Source: Cylindrodendrum hubeiense (taxonomy: Eukaryota > Ascomycota > Sordariomycetes > Hypocreales > Nectriaceae). Taken from it: 64,000 bases of DNA. Location: positions 248,001-312,000 of the forward strand of contig JAANBB010000004.1 of assembly GCA_014621425.1 (NCBI GenBank), given 5' to 3'. Every line of letters starts with the position of its first letter. The first letter of the stretch is position 1. Both the position numbers and the translations under genes were made by a program. A model generated the notes under the pieces. That model saw only the letters and a list, made by a program, of their open reading frames with translations, was not told the DNA's origin and searched no databases. This document shows, piece after piece, positions 1 to 11,332 of this stretch.

Positions 1-684
1 CACATCTCTCGTCATATCCGAGTCTACAAACCCTGGCGAGATGGTGTTGACTCGAATGTTGTGGGGCGCCAACTCAACGGCTAGAGCTTTTGATAGCATC
101 ATAACGCCGCCCTTGGACGCATTGTAAGCCGCCATTCGATATCCGGGCAAGCCGATATGGGCGGACTGTGAGGCAATGAGGACCATGCTGCCGCCTGAGC
201 CTCGCTCAATCATGTGCTTTGCAACCAATTGGGCAGTGAAGAATGTGCCTCGTACCTATGTCAAATGTTAGCACCACACTCGACAAAAGTGGGAAACATG
301 GGGTAGGCTTACGTTGATGTTCTGGATTCGTGTGAACTCATCCCAGGTTTGATCCACAAATGGTTTGTCAATGGCGATCCCCGCACATGGCACACATCCG
401 TCAATAGATCCTAACTCCAGCAATGCCTGGGCAAATGCGGCGTTCAGGCTTGACTCTTCCGTGACGTCCGTCTGAATGTAGACGGCCTTGGCACCAAACT
501 TCTTGCTGAGAGTGCTGAACTCGTCGACGGGTTTTGCTTGGATGTCCATGACAGCGACGTTACCCCCCATCTCGCAGATGGCCCGCGTCACAGCGAATCC
601 AATGCCCTGGGCGCCTCCTGTGACGACGTAATTACGCTTGCCCAGGTCGAACATCGGGCGGACATCTTCGAGAGGGTCAGGCAT
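1..684 (-). CDS. Short-chain dehydrogenase/reductase (SDR), 3' part missing
   Basis: This is a classical SDR that oxidises or reduces an alcohol/ketone with NAD(P)(H). Exon 1 is 684-313, intron 1 is 312-256 (GTAAGC...TAG), and exon 2 runs from 255 off the window edge. The cofactor motif VTGGAQGIG lies near residue 21, and a CAGI motif stands where NAG is usual. The catalytic Ser is in LIASQSAH and the Tyr-Lys pair is in YNASKGG. The protein ends in the window at about HNIRVNTISPGFVDSDMT, so only the last part of the family's usual ~265 residues is missing. It resembles the fungal sorbose/mannitol dehydrogenase-like SDRs, but the substrate cannot be inferred. It is divergently transcribed from the flavin monooxygenase at 2141. 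Confidence 0.9.
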
Positions 685-2140
685 GTTTGGCGATGCGGGA
701 TGAGGCCAGAAAATGATAAGAGTACAAACTTGATTCCCCTCACGATGCCGGATCGGTTTATATCTTGGCTTGATCCTTCCACAAACTCTAATTTAATACG
801 GTACACCAACATTGATTGGTCAACTGGTTGATCGGCCATGACCCCTGGCCAATTGCGCATGCCCATATCCGCCGCTGTCGTCGGATATCAACCCCTCGTA
901 TCCGACAATCAATTGACTGTCAATTGTCTTGACATGGAGTCATTTCGCCGATCCACCTTATCTTTCTTCACATGACCATTGTCGCTAGGTCATCCCCGGT
1001 TCTCTTGTTTCGGCCCTGCTCATTTTAGATTAGCTCTGTGTTATTTATGTGCTAAAGGAGGCTACGCCGAGATACCCGCACCAGAGCGCCTATCACAAAG
1101 TCTAGACAAATCCGGGGAATCCTGGGGCGGCGATAAGGACTGTAGCCGACGGGCAATGACACTGTAGACAGTTGGACCCCGCACGTGCACAATCCACCAA
1201 AGTTCGGGCCGCAGTGCTTCGTTGATGCCAGATACCATTACATCGCCTTATCAATAAGGCGGATAAGGCGTTGTTGGGCTGCCTGGGGATGCGGATAGTA
1301 TGCTCCTTTGCATGGATATGCCTGCCTGCATTGTGATCACATAGCTGCCACAGGCAAATGAAGCAGTATCTAAGAACCACCCTGTCGCCAATCGGGGGAA
1401 AAATGAAGAATAAAGAAACAGAGGCATAGAAAGGGGAGACGATGATAATTGAGATGCCGTTCGATTCAAATGAGGGAATCCAGGAACCATTTCTCCAAAG
1501 TCTCATGTCTCGCACACATTATCTTTGGCCAAAACGCAGGGCATGCCATGGTTTATAGCCATGAAATCCAGATATCCTCCAAAATAAACTTGAGGAGCCT
1601 TACTGGCCGGCTGTTTCCCGCCAAGAGTGTACATAACCGATACGAGGCGAAACCGAAAAATCAGTATGCTTCTCTTAATTGCCAGGAGTCAATTCACTAC
1701 TCATATCAGCAGCACGTCACAGATAATACGCAACTTCTGAAGCGATAGTGCGTGGCCTCAGGAAATTGAGCATTGGGCATCGTATTTGGCTGGACGCTTG
1801 CCACTTCTAGCCCAAATTCGAGTCAGAACCCTCTGAGTCGAGTCCTCTAGCGCAGGGACCATGGCGGCGGGCGCACAACGGAGTCTCCGACTCAACACAG
1901 ATAGCTAGCGCTCTTGTTAGTGTTGAACTCTAACTCCAACTGACACTGTATCGGGCACAGTATCATCTTCAATAAACGGTGAAGTGAATGTCAAGCTGTG
2001 CAATATCCGACTGCGGAAGCGGCATTACATAAGGGTACGATGATCCAGTGATCTCTGGCTGGCACATTCCAGAGCGCCGAAGTCTTTCACTATACAATAA
2101 ACACAATCATTCATCGATATTGGCCACCCTCGCAGAAATT
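685..2140. promoter_or_regulatory. Shared spacer between SDR and flavin monooxygenase
   Basis: This 1.45 kb spacer separates two divergent redox genes and has no convincing gene; the short open frames lack codon structure or family similarity. A perfect inverted repeat (CGCCTTAT, CA, ATAAGGCG) lies at 1244-1261 and is followed at once by GATAAGGCG at 1262-1270. The block therefore offers opposed GATA-factor type sites (TTATC and GATAAG). That these bind a GATA regulator is inference. Confidence 0.4.
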
Positions 2141-3869
2141 ATGAGTAGCTCGTACGATCTCATCGTGATCGGTGCTGGTATGCAATTCATCAAGGTCTTG
2201 ATAAATCAGGGCCAATTACTAACGAATTCCAGGATGGTATGGTCTTTCGGCTGCAAAGACGTACATTGAGTTGCACCCGGAGGAGAAAGTCCTGGTCATC
2301 GAAGCAGAAAACAGTTGTGGCGGAACATGGTCCAAAGACAGACTGTACCCCGGCTTGAAGTCAAACAATCTGTGGGGCTCATACGAATATGCCGACATGC
2401 CCATGTCCGAAGACGTTTATGGCGTGAAACCAGGCGAGCATATCCCAGGCGCAGTCCTGCATCAGTACCTCACAGACTTTGCCAAAAAGTTCGGCGTCTT
2501 TGAGAGGACCAAGTTCAATACTAAAGTCGACGCTATCAAGAGTACTGAAGATGGCGGCTGGGAGATTAACGTCTCGGAAAAGACTGGGAACTCTCAGGAG
2601 ACCTTGCAGACCAAGAAACTAATTGTTGCCACCGGGTTGACATCGCAACCAAACATGCCCAGCTATCCTGGCCAAGAAACATTTACCTCAAAACTATTCC
2701 ATGCCAAAGACTTCTGTACTGAGTCCGACACGGTGGACAAATGCAAGAAGACGGTCGTGGTTGGAGGAGGAAAGTCAGCATTCGACTGTGCCTACGCATT
2801 CGCATCCAAGGGCGACGCACAGGTCGACTTGATCATTCGGCCAACTGGGCAGGGCCCGGTGTGGATCTGCCCACCATACGTCACTCCGTGGAAGAAGATG
2901 ATGGAAGAGCTCCTAAACACACGAATGTTGACCTGGTTCAGCCCTTGCCCGTGGGGAGGAGAAGATGGCTTTAGTGTCCCAAGAGGAATGCTTCATGGCA
3001 CCGCTGTAGGACGGTTTTTGGTGGACAACTTCTGGAGTGTACTCAGTTCTGCCGTCATCCAGGACCATGGATACAACGACCACCCAGAGTTATTCAAGCT
3101 CAAGCCTTGGCAGAACGCTTTCTGGACAGGGAGTGGCATCGGCATCCACAACTACCCCACCAACTTCTTTGACCTAGTCAAGGAGGGCAAGATCCGCGTT
3201 CACATCGCCGACATTGCCAAATTAAATGGCAGCACCGTTCATTTAACCAATGGAGAGGTTATTGATGCCGACGCTGTCATCTGTGCGACAGGCTGGAAGA
3301 AAGAGTCGAGCATCAAATTTCTCAACTTCAACAGCGGTCTCGCAAAGTCAGCCACGGAGCGGGAAAGCCTCATCAAGCAAGCCGACACGGAGGTCCGAGA
3401 CCTGTTCCCGGGCCTAAAGGCGCAGCCTATTCTCAGATCGGAACCCAAGGCTGAAGAACCATTGCGCAACTATCGGTTCATTATTCCTTCCGAATCAGTA
3501 TTCAAACGGAATATCGCCTTCGCAGGCATGGTCTCCACCACATCCACCTCCATGTTTGCCACAACCCAAGCATTGTGGATCTGTGCCTTTTTTGATGGGA
3601 AGCTGAAACGGGAACCAAAGTCTGCCGATGATGTTACTAAAGAAATAATGCTTCACTCTCAATTCGGGAAGTGGAGGTACCCTTGCGGATATGGAGCCAG
3701 CCTTCCAGACTTCGCTTTCGATTCCCTTCCGTACGTGGATCTCTTGTTGAATGATCTCGGGTTGAAGAGCCACCGGAAGGGAACTGCCATGTTGGAATTG
3801 ACAGAACCGTATAAGCCCAGGGATTATAAAGGCTTGTCACAGGAATGGTCCGAGTTGCAATCGAAATAA
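2141..3869 (+). CDS. Flavin-containing monooxygenase (FMO/Baeyer-Villiger-like)
   Basis: This FAD- and NADPH-dependent monooxygenase has exons 2141-2177 and 2233-3869; the intron 2178-2232 runs from GTATGC to CCAG, giving 557 aa. The start is chosen because MSSSYDLIVIGAG supplies the FAD-binding Rossmann motif, which the intron splits (GAG|WYG) and splicing restores. FAD-domain residues ENSCGGTW follow near residue 50. A second dinucleotide-binding motif (VVVGGGKSAFD) lies near residue 190, and an ATG-type motif (ICATGW) near residue 370. The FMO-identifying region reads FTSKLFHAKDF, with Ser where Gly is usual. The substrate (N, S or ketone oxygenation) is unknown. Such enzymes often tailor secondary metabolites, but no backbone enzyme is visible here. 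Confidence 0.9.
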
Positions 3870-4879
3870 TAAGTCAACTCCGGCAGGGCCTTGTTATTTG
3901 TCGGCGCATAGTAATATTATACACAATTTCCGTTTAATAAGTGCCAGACAAATTAAGTGCCGCCATAGTTCTCTTGCATTTCGTACATAGGGGTTTTGGG
4001 ATTTCTTGTCCTAGTGGGAAATAGCTCTCAGCGCAGGTGCGGAATCAATGTAAAAGTAAACCTGCATACTCAAAACCGATTCATCCTGCAGGTCGCCGGG
4101 CTCGAAACCAATGTAAAGATCGACAGGACCCTTGCGCAAGCTCGACACTCCCGTTGCTAGGTGTCGCAAAACGACGCCGCTCCGCAAGGACACCCGCGGT
4201 TCCGAATTAGAAACAGTATACTGTGCGCAATATGTGTGATGGAGCATGTCTCCATAACGCAACCCTCAGGCACAAGCACAAATTCGTCAAGTGAATTTCG
4301 TCAGGTGTGGCACGCCCCTAGAGTATTCGTCCCACAGCGAAAAACTCCGACAACCCGTGTAGCGTTAAGTCAGCACAGCGCAGAGCTGCATATACCCTCA
4401 GCGGCGTGTCCAGGCGCACTAATTATCTCAGTCGACGCTTTTTCTGCACGCGGACGGAGTTAAAGTCAGTGCCCGCACAATCCCCGTCTTGGCGTGTTTT
4501 TTCAATGCCCCAGCCCGATCTTGGTGGTTATACGCGGGAGGCTCAACTATTTATATGGATGACCGTGTCAGGAAAGTCGGAGCCGAGTAATTATGGAGAG
4601 CCCAACCCCAAGGAGTTAGGGACTGCAATATCCAACACCAGTGTGAACTTCGTATTACAAACTAAAACCACCCCCCTCAAGAGCGCATGCAACCGCAAGC
4701 GACTAAATCCGTTACATCCGAACATTGCAGAATGTTTAAAATTGATGTTATATAAGAAATTTCCAACGCCGTTCTACTTAACACTGCACCCGCCCTTGCA
4801 ACATGATTCTTTAGAAATCTAAATTTACTTCTTTACTTGTGGTCTCATCAAAAGTCGGTTAGAAAATCTTCTTCATACA
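3870..4879. other. Intergenic, no gene recognised
   Basis: About 1 kb lies between the monooxygenase stop and the GST start. Open frames of up to ~138 codons exist on both strands, but none has a recognisable motif, a consistent frame or a plausible splice structure. The last part presumably contains the GST promoter. Confidence 0.5.
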
Positions 4880-5548
4880 ATGCTCCTCTACGATAACACT
4901 CACGCTCCCAACCCATTGGTGGTGAGAATCTTCATTCTAGAGCGTGGCGGCCTAGAACTCGACATTCAGGCTGTCGACATTCTCAACCTCGAGAACCGTC
5001 GGCTTGCCTACCGTACCAACGTCAATTCGCGAGGCGAATTACCAGCCCTCCGCCTAGATGATGGAACTGTCATCACAGAAATTACTGCAATCTGTGCTTA
5101 CCTCGACGAAATCGCCGAGGGCGGCAATTCTCTCTACGGTGCGACTCCGACTGAGCGCGCGGTCACTCGCATGTGGTTGCGACGAATGGACATCGAGATC
5201 GCCCAGCCTGTGATCAATTGGTATCGCAACGGCGAGGACACAATCGATTTCTATCGAGGCAATCGCACTCCTGCTCCCGAAGCCAGGGTGATTCAAAAAG
5301 TCCAGATAAACCAGGCATTAAACATGCTTGATGATGAGCTTGAAGGGAAGGTTTACCTTTGTGGTAGCAGATTTTCAGCGGCAGATATTCTCATTTATGG
5401 CATTGTTAAGCCAATGCTCGCAGTGGCTCCTTGGGTGAATGTTCCTGGTCGTTTGAACGTAGCTGCTTGGTTTAAACGAATGGATGATCGTGAGGGTTGT
5501 CAGAAGGGACTTGTTGGGTTTCAGGAGGAGCATGTATCTACCCTCTAA
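4880..5548 (+). CDS. Glutathione S-transferase
   Basis: This intronless 222-aa protein has standard cytosolic GST architecture. The thioredoxin-fold N-terminal domain (about residues 1-80) starts MLLYDNTHAPNPLVVRIF and contains the cis-Pro strand GELPALRLDDG, followed by the glutathione-contacting ITEITAICAYLDE (family norm: x-E-S-x-A-I; here Glu is kept and Ser is Ile). The helical C-terminal domain (about 90-215) carries the conserved folding motif FSAADILIYG near residue 168. It would conjugate or reduce small electrophiles in the cytosol. Its position downstream of a monooxygenase fits a detoxification or tailoring role, which is inference. Confidence 0.9.
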   Translation: MLLYDNTHAPNPLVVRIFILERGGLELDIQAVDILNLENRRLAYRTNVNSRGELPALRLDDGTVITEITAICAYLDEIAEGGNSLYGATPTERAVTRMWLRRMDIEIAQPVINWYRNGEDTIDFYRGNRTPAPEARVIQKVQINQALNMLDDELEGKVYLCGSRFSAADILIYGIVKPMLAVAPWVNVPGRLNVAAWFKRMDDREGCQKGLVGFQEEHVSTL

Positions 5549-7406
5549 GTCTTTCAATAAATCTTCCGAAAATTAATTGGAAGTTTCGAGCTGCGGTAGG
5601 CATCAATACATTGATCTAAAAATGCTTCTCTAGCAGTACAGGAGGGGTTGGTACCTCACGATCAGCAGTCTTCCAATACACTTTTTCTGAATTTGAATAA
5701 TTAGTGGAACATTTAAGCCTTGTTTACTAGAAAGGCGTTGAATTAGAACGTCGAGTGTTGCTAAATTGTTAGATACTACCGTTCCACCAATGGAATAATT
5801 TGCCCTACGATCCAGGTTGACCTAGAGCCTCTGTGGACTGACCTTGATTAAACGTTCTAGTCCTAGAGTTTATGACCTCTATTGCAACTGAAATACCCTA
5901 CAATATGTCGATTGAGCAGCCAGTAGGGGTTAGATTCCGAGTCCTACGCCCGCATGAAGTCATAAGGGCCGAGAATTACTGGATTTCCATCCTCAGAGGT
6001 ACTACCGGACATACATCAAAGAACATGATAAAGGCAGATTGATTCAATGGGGCTATAATTTGGAAAGCATTCACCCATTTCCCAAGCACACGCTTGTGAA
6101 TGATATAGTATCCGGAACTGCTCTGCAAAACGTGATTAGTTTTAAAGAAACGTTCAAAACGCAAACGTCCATCACCAGCACGTATGTCCGAATTGCAGGC
6201 AATCATCCTAGAATCCGAACCCAGAAAGCTGTCATGGGTGATGTCAGTGCAAATATCGTTGCTTACGTAAAATAAGTCTTTGAGGCTGGAGCTTTATCAA
6301 CGTTTCCGTATGTAAACAGCTTGTAACAGTAGGCAGTCATACTCATGTCAAAACAAAGAGCCGATAGACAGGATATGCAGCAGCGTTGAGGTGCTATTTC
6401 TAGAAGCTCCTTGTCGCCTAGGACTTCGACCCTCACGAAGGCAATTTCGTTCTCGAGTGATGCGCGCTCATTTTTCTGGAAAGAAAACACCAGCCGGGAT
6501 GAAATCCAGCTCGATCTTGTTATCACCCCAGACTTACTTGCACCAACGCTGCTCGTATATGGAGCCGTCGGCTGGATGGTAGACTGGTCTCCATCAACCA
6601 TAAAGCCACCTGTTGGTGATCATGGTCAGAGAAATGAACCCTTATACTGGTGTTATCCTTACAACAGACCTTGGAATTCATGCTCGGCAAAGACACGACC
6701 TTTCTAATCACTTCCGCGCTCATCTTCACATCTGTGAATAAAAGCAAACTTAGATATTTCAACAAATGAGAAGTAAAACTATATTATCAAGCTCATTCCG
6801 CGCTCTGCAAATGTGGTATACGACCAACTCGGTGATGAATGCCTGATAGCGACGTGGTGTTGCGGGGTTGTTGCACTAATCACCCCACCAGACTCGGGGC
6901 CGATCTTGGTAGTGTTATCCAGGCTGAGAGCTTATCAAAGTAAAGGTCGCTACCCCATTAGTTCTCCGGCAATCTCTATGCCCAGCTCTTTGACAGACCA
7001 CCAGAACCCAAGGTTCTCTTAAAGCTGGCAATTGGGAACAAGAGCTTGGCAGGCAGCGGTCGGATACGTGATGGTGTTAAGCAAGAGTTTGACCGCCTCT
7101 GTGTCTTATCGGAGAGGCAAGAAGTGGCTACTGCAAGCCACTGACCGAATGTGCAATCTCCATGCTGCCAATGACCCACTGCTGGCTTGATCCGACATCA
7201 ACGTGGTACGTCTGTAACACTGGTTTGCCTTGAGCTGCCTAAATTTGCCTTAATTTGCCTTAATCTGCCTTGGGCAGCCCTGGGGATGCATTTATTACAA
7301 ATCAGCTAAAACATACCTCAGTTAGCCGATTCCATCTGCCTTTTATCTGTTCAGATGTTCCACCCGATTTTACCCATTTCTTCAGGCTCTCGCTGCATGA
7401 TAGAAT
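5549..7406. other. Intergenic, no gene recognised
   Basis: This stretch of about 1.86 kb is moderately AT-rich. Several open frames of 60-112 codons occur on both strands between 5976 and 7180. None is recognisable and none joins a neighbour by plausible splicing, so eroded coding sequence is possible but unsupported. The only clear structure is the 10-bp tandem repeat at 7226-7275. Confidence 0.45.
7226..7275 (+). repeat. Five 10-bp tandem units starting TGCCT
   Basis: Five consecutive units with exact 10-bp period read TGCCTTGAGC, TGCCTAAATT, TGCCTTAATT, TGCCTTAATC and TGCCTTGGGC. TGCCT is invariant and the other five bases drift. The array ends 131 bp before the ATG at 7407, so it lies in that gene's promoter. 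A 10-bp period places every TGCCT on the same face of the DNA helix. Confidence 0.85.
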
Positions 7407-8879
7407 ATGGACCATGAGCTAGAGAACATGGCCCCCAAGACCCCGACCAGGAGCATCGGCGTTAGCGAATCGCACGCCCTGCTGGCACAGAGCGATACCG
7501 ATGAAGCCAAGAGGCTGATAGACGAGGCGACAAGTATTTTGCACGAGCGTTATGCAAATTTAGCCGGTCTGAGCGCCGTCGACATTCTGAAGGTTATCGG
7601 AAGCGTAAACACGTGGGTACATAACGCACAGCAAGAAATCACCGAACTTTGCATATCCATTGCTTTTCCCCTCGTCATCCTGCAATGCCGCTCATTCGCG
7701 AACTTGTTGACATCTCTTTCAACATTCGACGACCACGACAGGGTACCGGATATTGCCTGGGGCTTGCAGCAGCAGTCCATATTGGGCAGGCTAAGTGGAG
7801 GCTTCGTCTCGCACTACCCCTGGAGAGCGCGATGGAACGATGTTTTTGTTCATTGGCAAAGAGAAGCCGAGGATTCATCCTGGCTTAACGTTAAGGTCGA
7901 TGGCATGCGCAACAGACTGTCCGAGATATGGTCAATTTTTATTTCCATTGAAGCGGCTTTCGACCAGATTACCGCAAAGACCGGGGTCTCCTTCGGAGAT
8001 GTGACAAACAATATGCGAGACACATTTGAAATGTTCAGAGAAAACCTGGCTGAGTGCCGAGCAAAGGCTGATGAATTGGGTGTCAAAGGTGAGCTGCCAT
8101 CGGGGCGACACTTACTGCCCATGTCAGCAAATAGGTCCCTCTTGTTCTATTACTGACTTAAAGCAGAGCGGTCGAAGCATCTCTCACCCCCTTCAGATGT
8201 TTCCCGGGTTCATTCATGGACAAGCGGTGCCGAGACATCATCCGGTGGGATCATCAAGAGGACGTCGTTCGGAGAGGGTACTCCTGCCCCCGAAATCCAA
8301 CAAAAAAGCGGCACCGGAACCACAAAAATATTTCAAAAGCTGCGGGATCGGGTGTATAAGCGAACAGATATTGATCGCAATCCGAACGAACAACATTGGA
8401 CCAGGCTCTTCGAACTTGTTAAATCGCCCGTATTCCTGATCCTGGCGGCAGCACTGCCATTCACCATATACTCCACTATTGTCTGCCAGACTCCAGATGA
8501 CTTGCCCATAGTCGACAGCAACTTCTGGTCGACATTGAGCGGATGTATCTCTGGATTTGCAGGGCTCTATGTTGTCACCAAGCCAATGTTCAGCAACCGA
8601 GAAAAAGATAAGATCAAGACGGCCTTCCCAAAGACATTCAATGCCATGCTCATTCTGTCCCTGATAACCAGCATTGTCAGCGCCATTGCTTACGCGTGGA
8701 GCCCACCAGCTAGCATTCCGCTGGCCTATGTGTCTGGGTTGACGCTCAATATTGCAACACTGTTGATTATCCAAGACTCGGGCAATCAGATCAAGGAGAC
8801 GAATAGATTGAACGAAGATCTCGTATATGAGAACCACGACTTGGAAATGAAGCTCTCTGACTATCGGGCGAGGGGATAA
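7407..8879 (+). CDS. Unrecognised protein with four C-terminal membrane helices
   Basis: I do not recognise this family. Two exons, 7407-8088 and 8167-8879, flank a 78-bp intron (GTGAGC...GCAG) that joins the frames exactly (GAG codon) and gives 464 aa. The N-terminal ~225 residues look soluble and mostly helical, rich in Glu, Arg and Trp. A low-complexity Ser/Thr/Gly linker follows. The C-terminal part has four hydrophobic segments: around SPVFLILAAALPFTIYSTIV, WSTLSGCISGFAGLYVV, FNAMLILSLITSIVSAIAYA and LAYVSGLTLNIATLLII. A charged, probably coiled-coil tail (residues after IKETNRLNEDL) ends the protein. The cytosolic domain plus four-helix layout suggests a membrane-anchored regulatory protein, but no function is assigned. 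Confidence 0.65.
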
Positions 8880-9956
8880 TAAAAAACATTCACAAATAAG
8901 GTAATGGCTATTAAAACAAGGCAAGTATTATGATAAAAGTTATGCTATCAGCACAACCCTTGGAGAATGTGTAAAGGAGCCACCTTGTATAGTTCTAGGG
9001 TGTAAGTAGCTCAACTACACAAAATAAAACTTGCATAAAGTAAACCCATCAGGCTGACCCCCTAGTTTCACCCGGTTCTCTATAATTAACTTGAGAAACT
9101 GTCCATTTATCACTTTATCAACAAATTCCTCCACAAAAACCATATAATTCTTACAATAGTTCGACGAAATTCGCCGGAAAGCAAGCATCGCTTTCACACC
9201 GACCCAATCTACGATACTAGATCCCTCCCGCGTGTTTTCGGGGATCAGTGCTAACTTCCCACGATCCGCAACTGGATAACGCCTCCTATAGGCCCACATC
9301 AATAGGCAAATTTCCCTTTCTCAATCCCAGCAGGCGAAGATTCTGAAACTGGAGACTCAATTAGACTCTGTAGCACTAGTTGCCAACAGTACGCTTATTA
9401 GATCGTCTCCCATTGACCCTTATAGTGGTAGTTTTGCGTTAATATCAGAGTTATGAAGAAAGCCAGATCCTGAGCCTCAAGCTCAAGGTCCGGCCTAAGA
9501 TATCAGGCCTCCTAAAGCCCCTATGGCTCCTCACTCACAGGCGGAGGATAGAAATCACCCTTTTGTACGCATCTCAATGATCCCCTCACCTACGTGATAT
9601 CTAGTGACCCTGTTCGCATCACAGAGGACCTCGCTCATACAAGGGTATATACATTGTTGTCGCATATATATTTACAATTCAGTTTGTTAGGACCTGCTAG
9701 TGTGGTGGTAATGATAGGAGTCATGTTAAGATTAACCGCGTCCAAAAGGTTTTCGGCTGTGCTAAGTCCTTATTGTAGCCTCCAATCTTAGTAGTATTGT
9801 CAATGAAATGATTTTGAGATGATTAACCGACCTCCAGTAACGCTGGCATGTTGGAGCACCTCATTACTTCTCCTGCGAAAGGTTGGTCGTGTCATGTGCT
9901 TGAGAGCCTCACATGACATTAATCTGCTAGCACTATCCAATTATATGCGCTAGAGA
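8880..9956. other. Intergenic with HET-like remnant and a hairpin
   Basis: No intact gene is seen. The segment 9112-9302 is an eroded protein tail (separate entry). An 8-bp perfect inverted repeat (GTCATGTG...CACATGAC, 11-bp loop) lies at 9891-9917, just beyond the stop of the minus-strand gene that ends at 9957, and could act in its 3' end formation. Confidence 0.4.
9112..9302 (-). pseudogene. Eroded tail of a HET-like protein (copy 1)
   Basis: An open frame read leftward from 9302 contains RGKLALIPENTREG, then a G, a hydrophobic run ending in R, and FVEEFVDKVINGQF. This spacing resembles the conserved C-terminal tail of fungal heterokaryon-incompatibility (HET) domain proteins (G-x-L-A-L-x-P, then G-D/E, then Y/F-V-x-G-x-M-x-G-E). 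No HET domain is attached and no start or upstream exons are seen. A diverged copy lies at 12463-12651 on the same strand. The family assignment rests on pattern memory alone. Confidence 0.35.
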
Positions 9957-11332
9957 TCACTCTGAAGTCAATCCAGCTTCGCTATTCTGTCTGTGCCCCT
10001 CTTCCAAATGGTCATGTGAACTCCTCAAACTTTGGGTTGAATTTGAAAATGAGGGATGTTGGATCACAGGTGGTTCCCTATATTCGTTTTGTTGCATGTC
10101 GATTCCATCGTCTTCGATTAGTGCATGCATCCTTGCAGATGGTTGAGATCTCTTGGAATCCAAAACCGGACTATCTTTGTATCCACCTCGGCTCCTGTTC
10201 AAGTATGGGCGCAAGGATGGCAAGCATGCGGTGATGATTGTGATGGGAGTCTCAAGGCTTGTCCAAAGTACTATCACGGCGTTGGTGAGCCATTAACGAG
10301 GCAAAATACTGTGAATCAAGAAGGACTTGAACTTACAAAAATAGCTGAAAGGAGTCCTCACATGGTCCACAGACATTTCGAATACTACACCTCTAATAAT
10401 GCAGAATACTATGCTCACAAGGCCGAGGCCGAATGTGCAGCCAACTCCAATCTTGAGCCAACGCGTCATAATCAAACCCGGAAGAATGTACCATGGCAGA
10501 GCGAAGACTGCCATTGTCAGCTTTTGCATCATCAAGTCTCCTCTTCTCCATTGAGGCTCACCGAGTAGATCTCCAAAGAGATGCAGAGCCCAACCGATTC
10601 GAAAAAATAGGAACCCCGAGGTTCTGACAGGGCAGTGTGACATTTCAGTGATGTTCCTGGTTTCGAAAGATTAGAGATCCTTGTTTCAATCATGCAAATC
10701 TGATCATGCTTACCAATAGCTTGAGATCGGCTGGCAGATACACAATTGAACGAGAATGCTGGTAGCATAGGCGGCTGCGACATACGCAATCGTAGCCCAA
10801 AGGAATATTCTTGGAACTACATTGAACGCAGGGAATAGTTGTAAATATGTCGCGAGAATCGAACCTTTACAGAGGTAAAGTGCCGATAAGAAGAACAAAT
10901 TATTGAACCAGGAAATCTAAACATGGGCTTTATTAGTAATTTAATCGTGATGAATTGATTGATAGGGTATCGTTGTTTAATAGATATACCTTAAGCACAA
11001 TAGAAAGATCATCAAGGGATCCTTGGAACCCAATCAGGTCGGTTGTGACACCTGAGTCAAGAAGGCCCTTGGATGCTAACACCACGCCGAAGGAGGCGGA
11101 TATGATGCAGCTGACACAGGCAGCACACATGAATAGATCACTTGCCAACAACCTCCTGCGTTCGATTCCAAGACGAAGATATAACCGTGCAACTATAAGA
11201 GCAGTTGCAATGGATAATAGAGTCCATTCTGAACCCTATTTCGTCACGGATTACGTTAATAAGTATCAGGAGATGAAGTAAGGTAAGGGTTCGCACTAGA
11301 ACCGCTACTGGCCCTGGAGAGGGAAATCCCAT
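9957..11332 (-). CDS. Rhodopsin-domain (Pth11-like) seven-helix membrane protein 1
   Basis: The frame looks shattered, but splicing restores an intact 372-aa protein. Exons are 11332-11297, 11235-10990, 10916-10714, 10656-10337 and 10270-9957, with introns of 61, 73, 57 and 66 bp; all junctions keep frame. The seven hydrophobic segments match the fungal rhodopsin-domain family (PF20684): TM1 around WTLLSIATALIVARLYLR, TM3-4 with CKGSILATYLQLFP and the Q-L-C-I-C-Q-P-I-S-S-Y-W signature, TM5 FALPWYILPGL, TM6 IGVGCTFGLGLVSIVFCIIR, and TM7 ending in ACLPSLRPY. A polar Ser/Glu-rich cytosolic tail follows. Members are plasma-membrane proteins; some are Pth11-type sensors. A short read-through segment (GEPQWRRGDLMMQ) between the halves of TM5 could be a further small intron. 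Confidence 0.8.
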
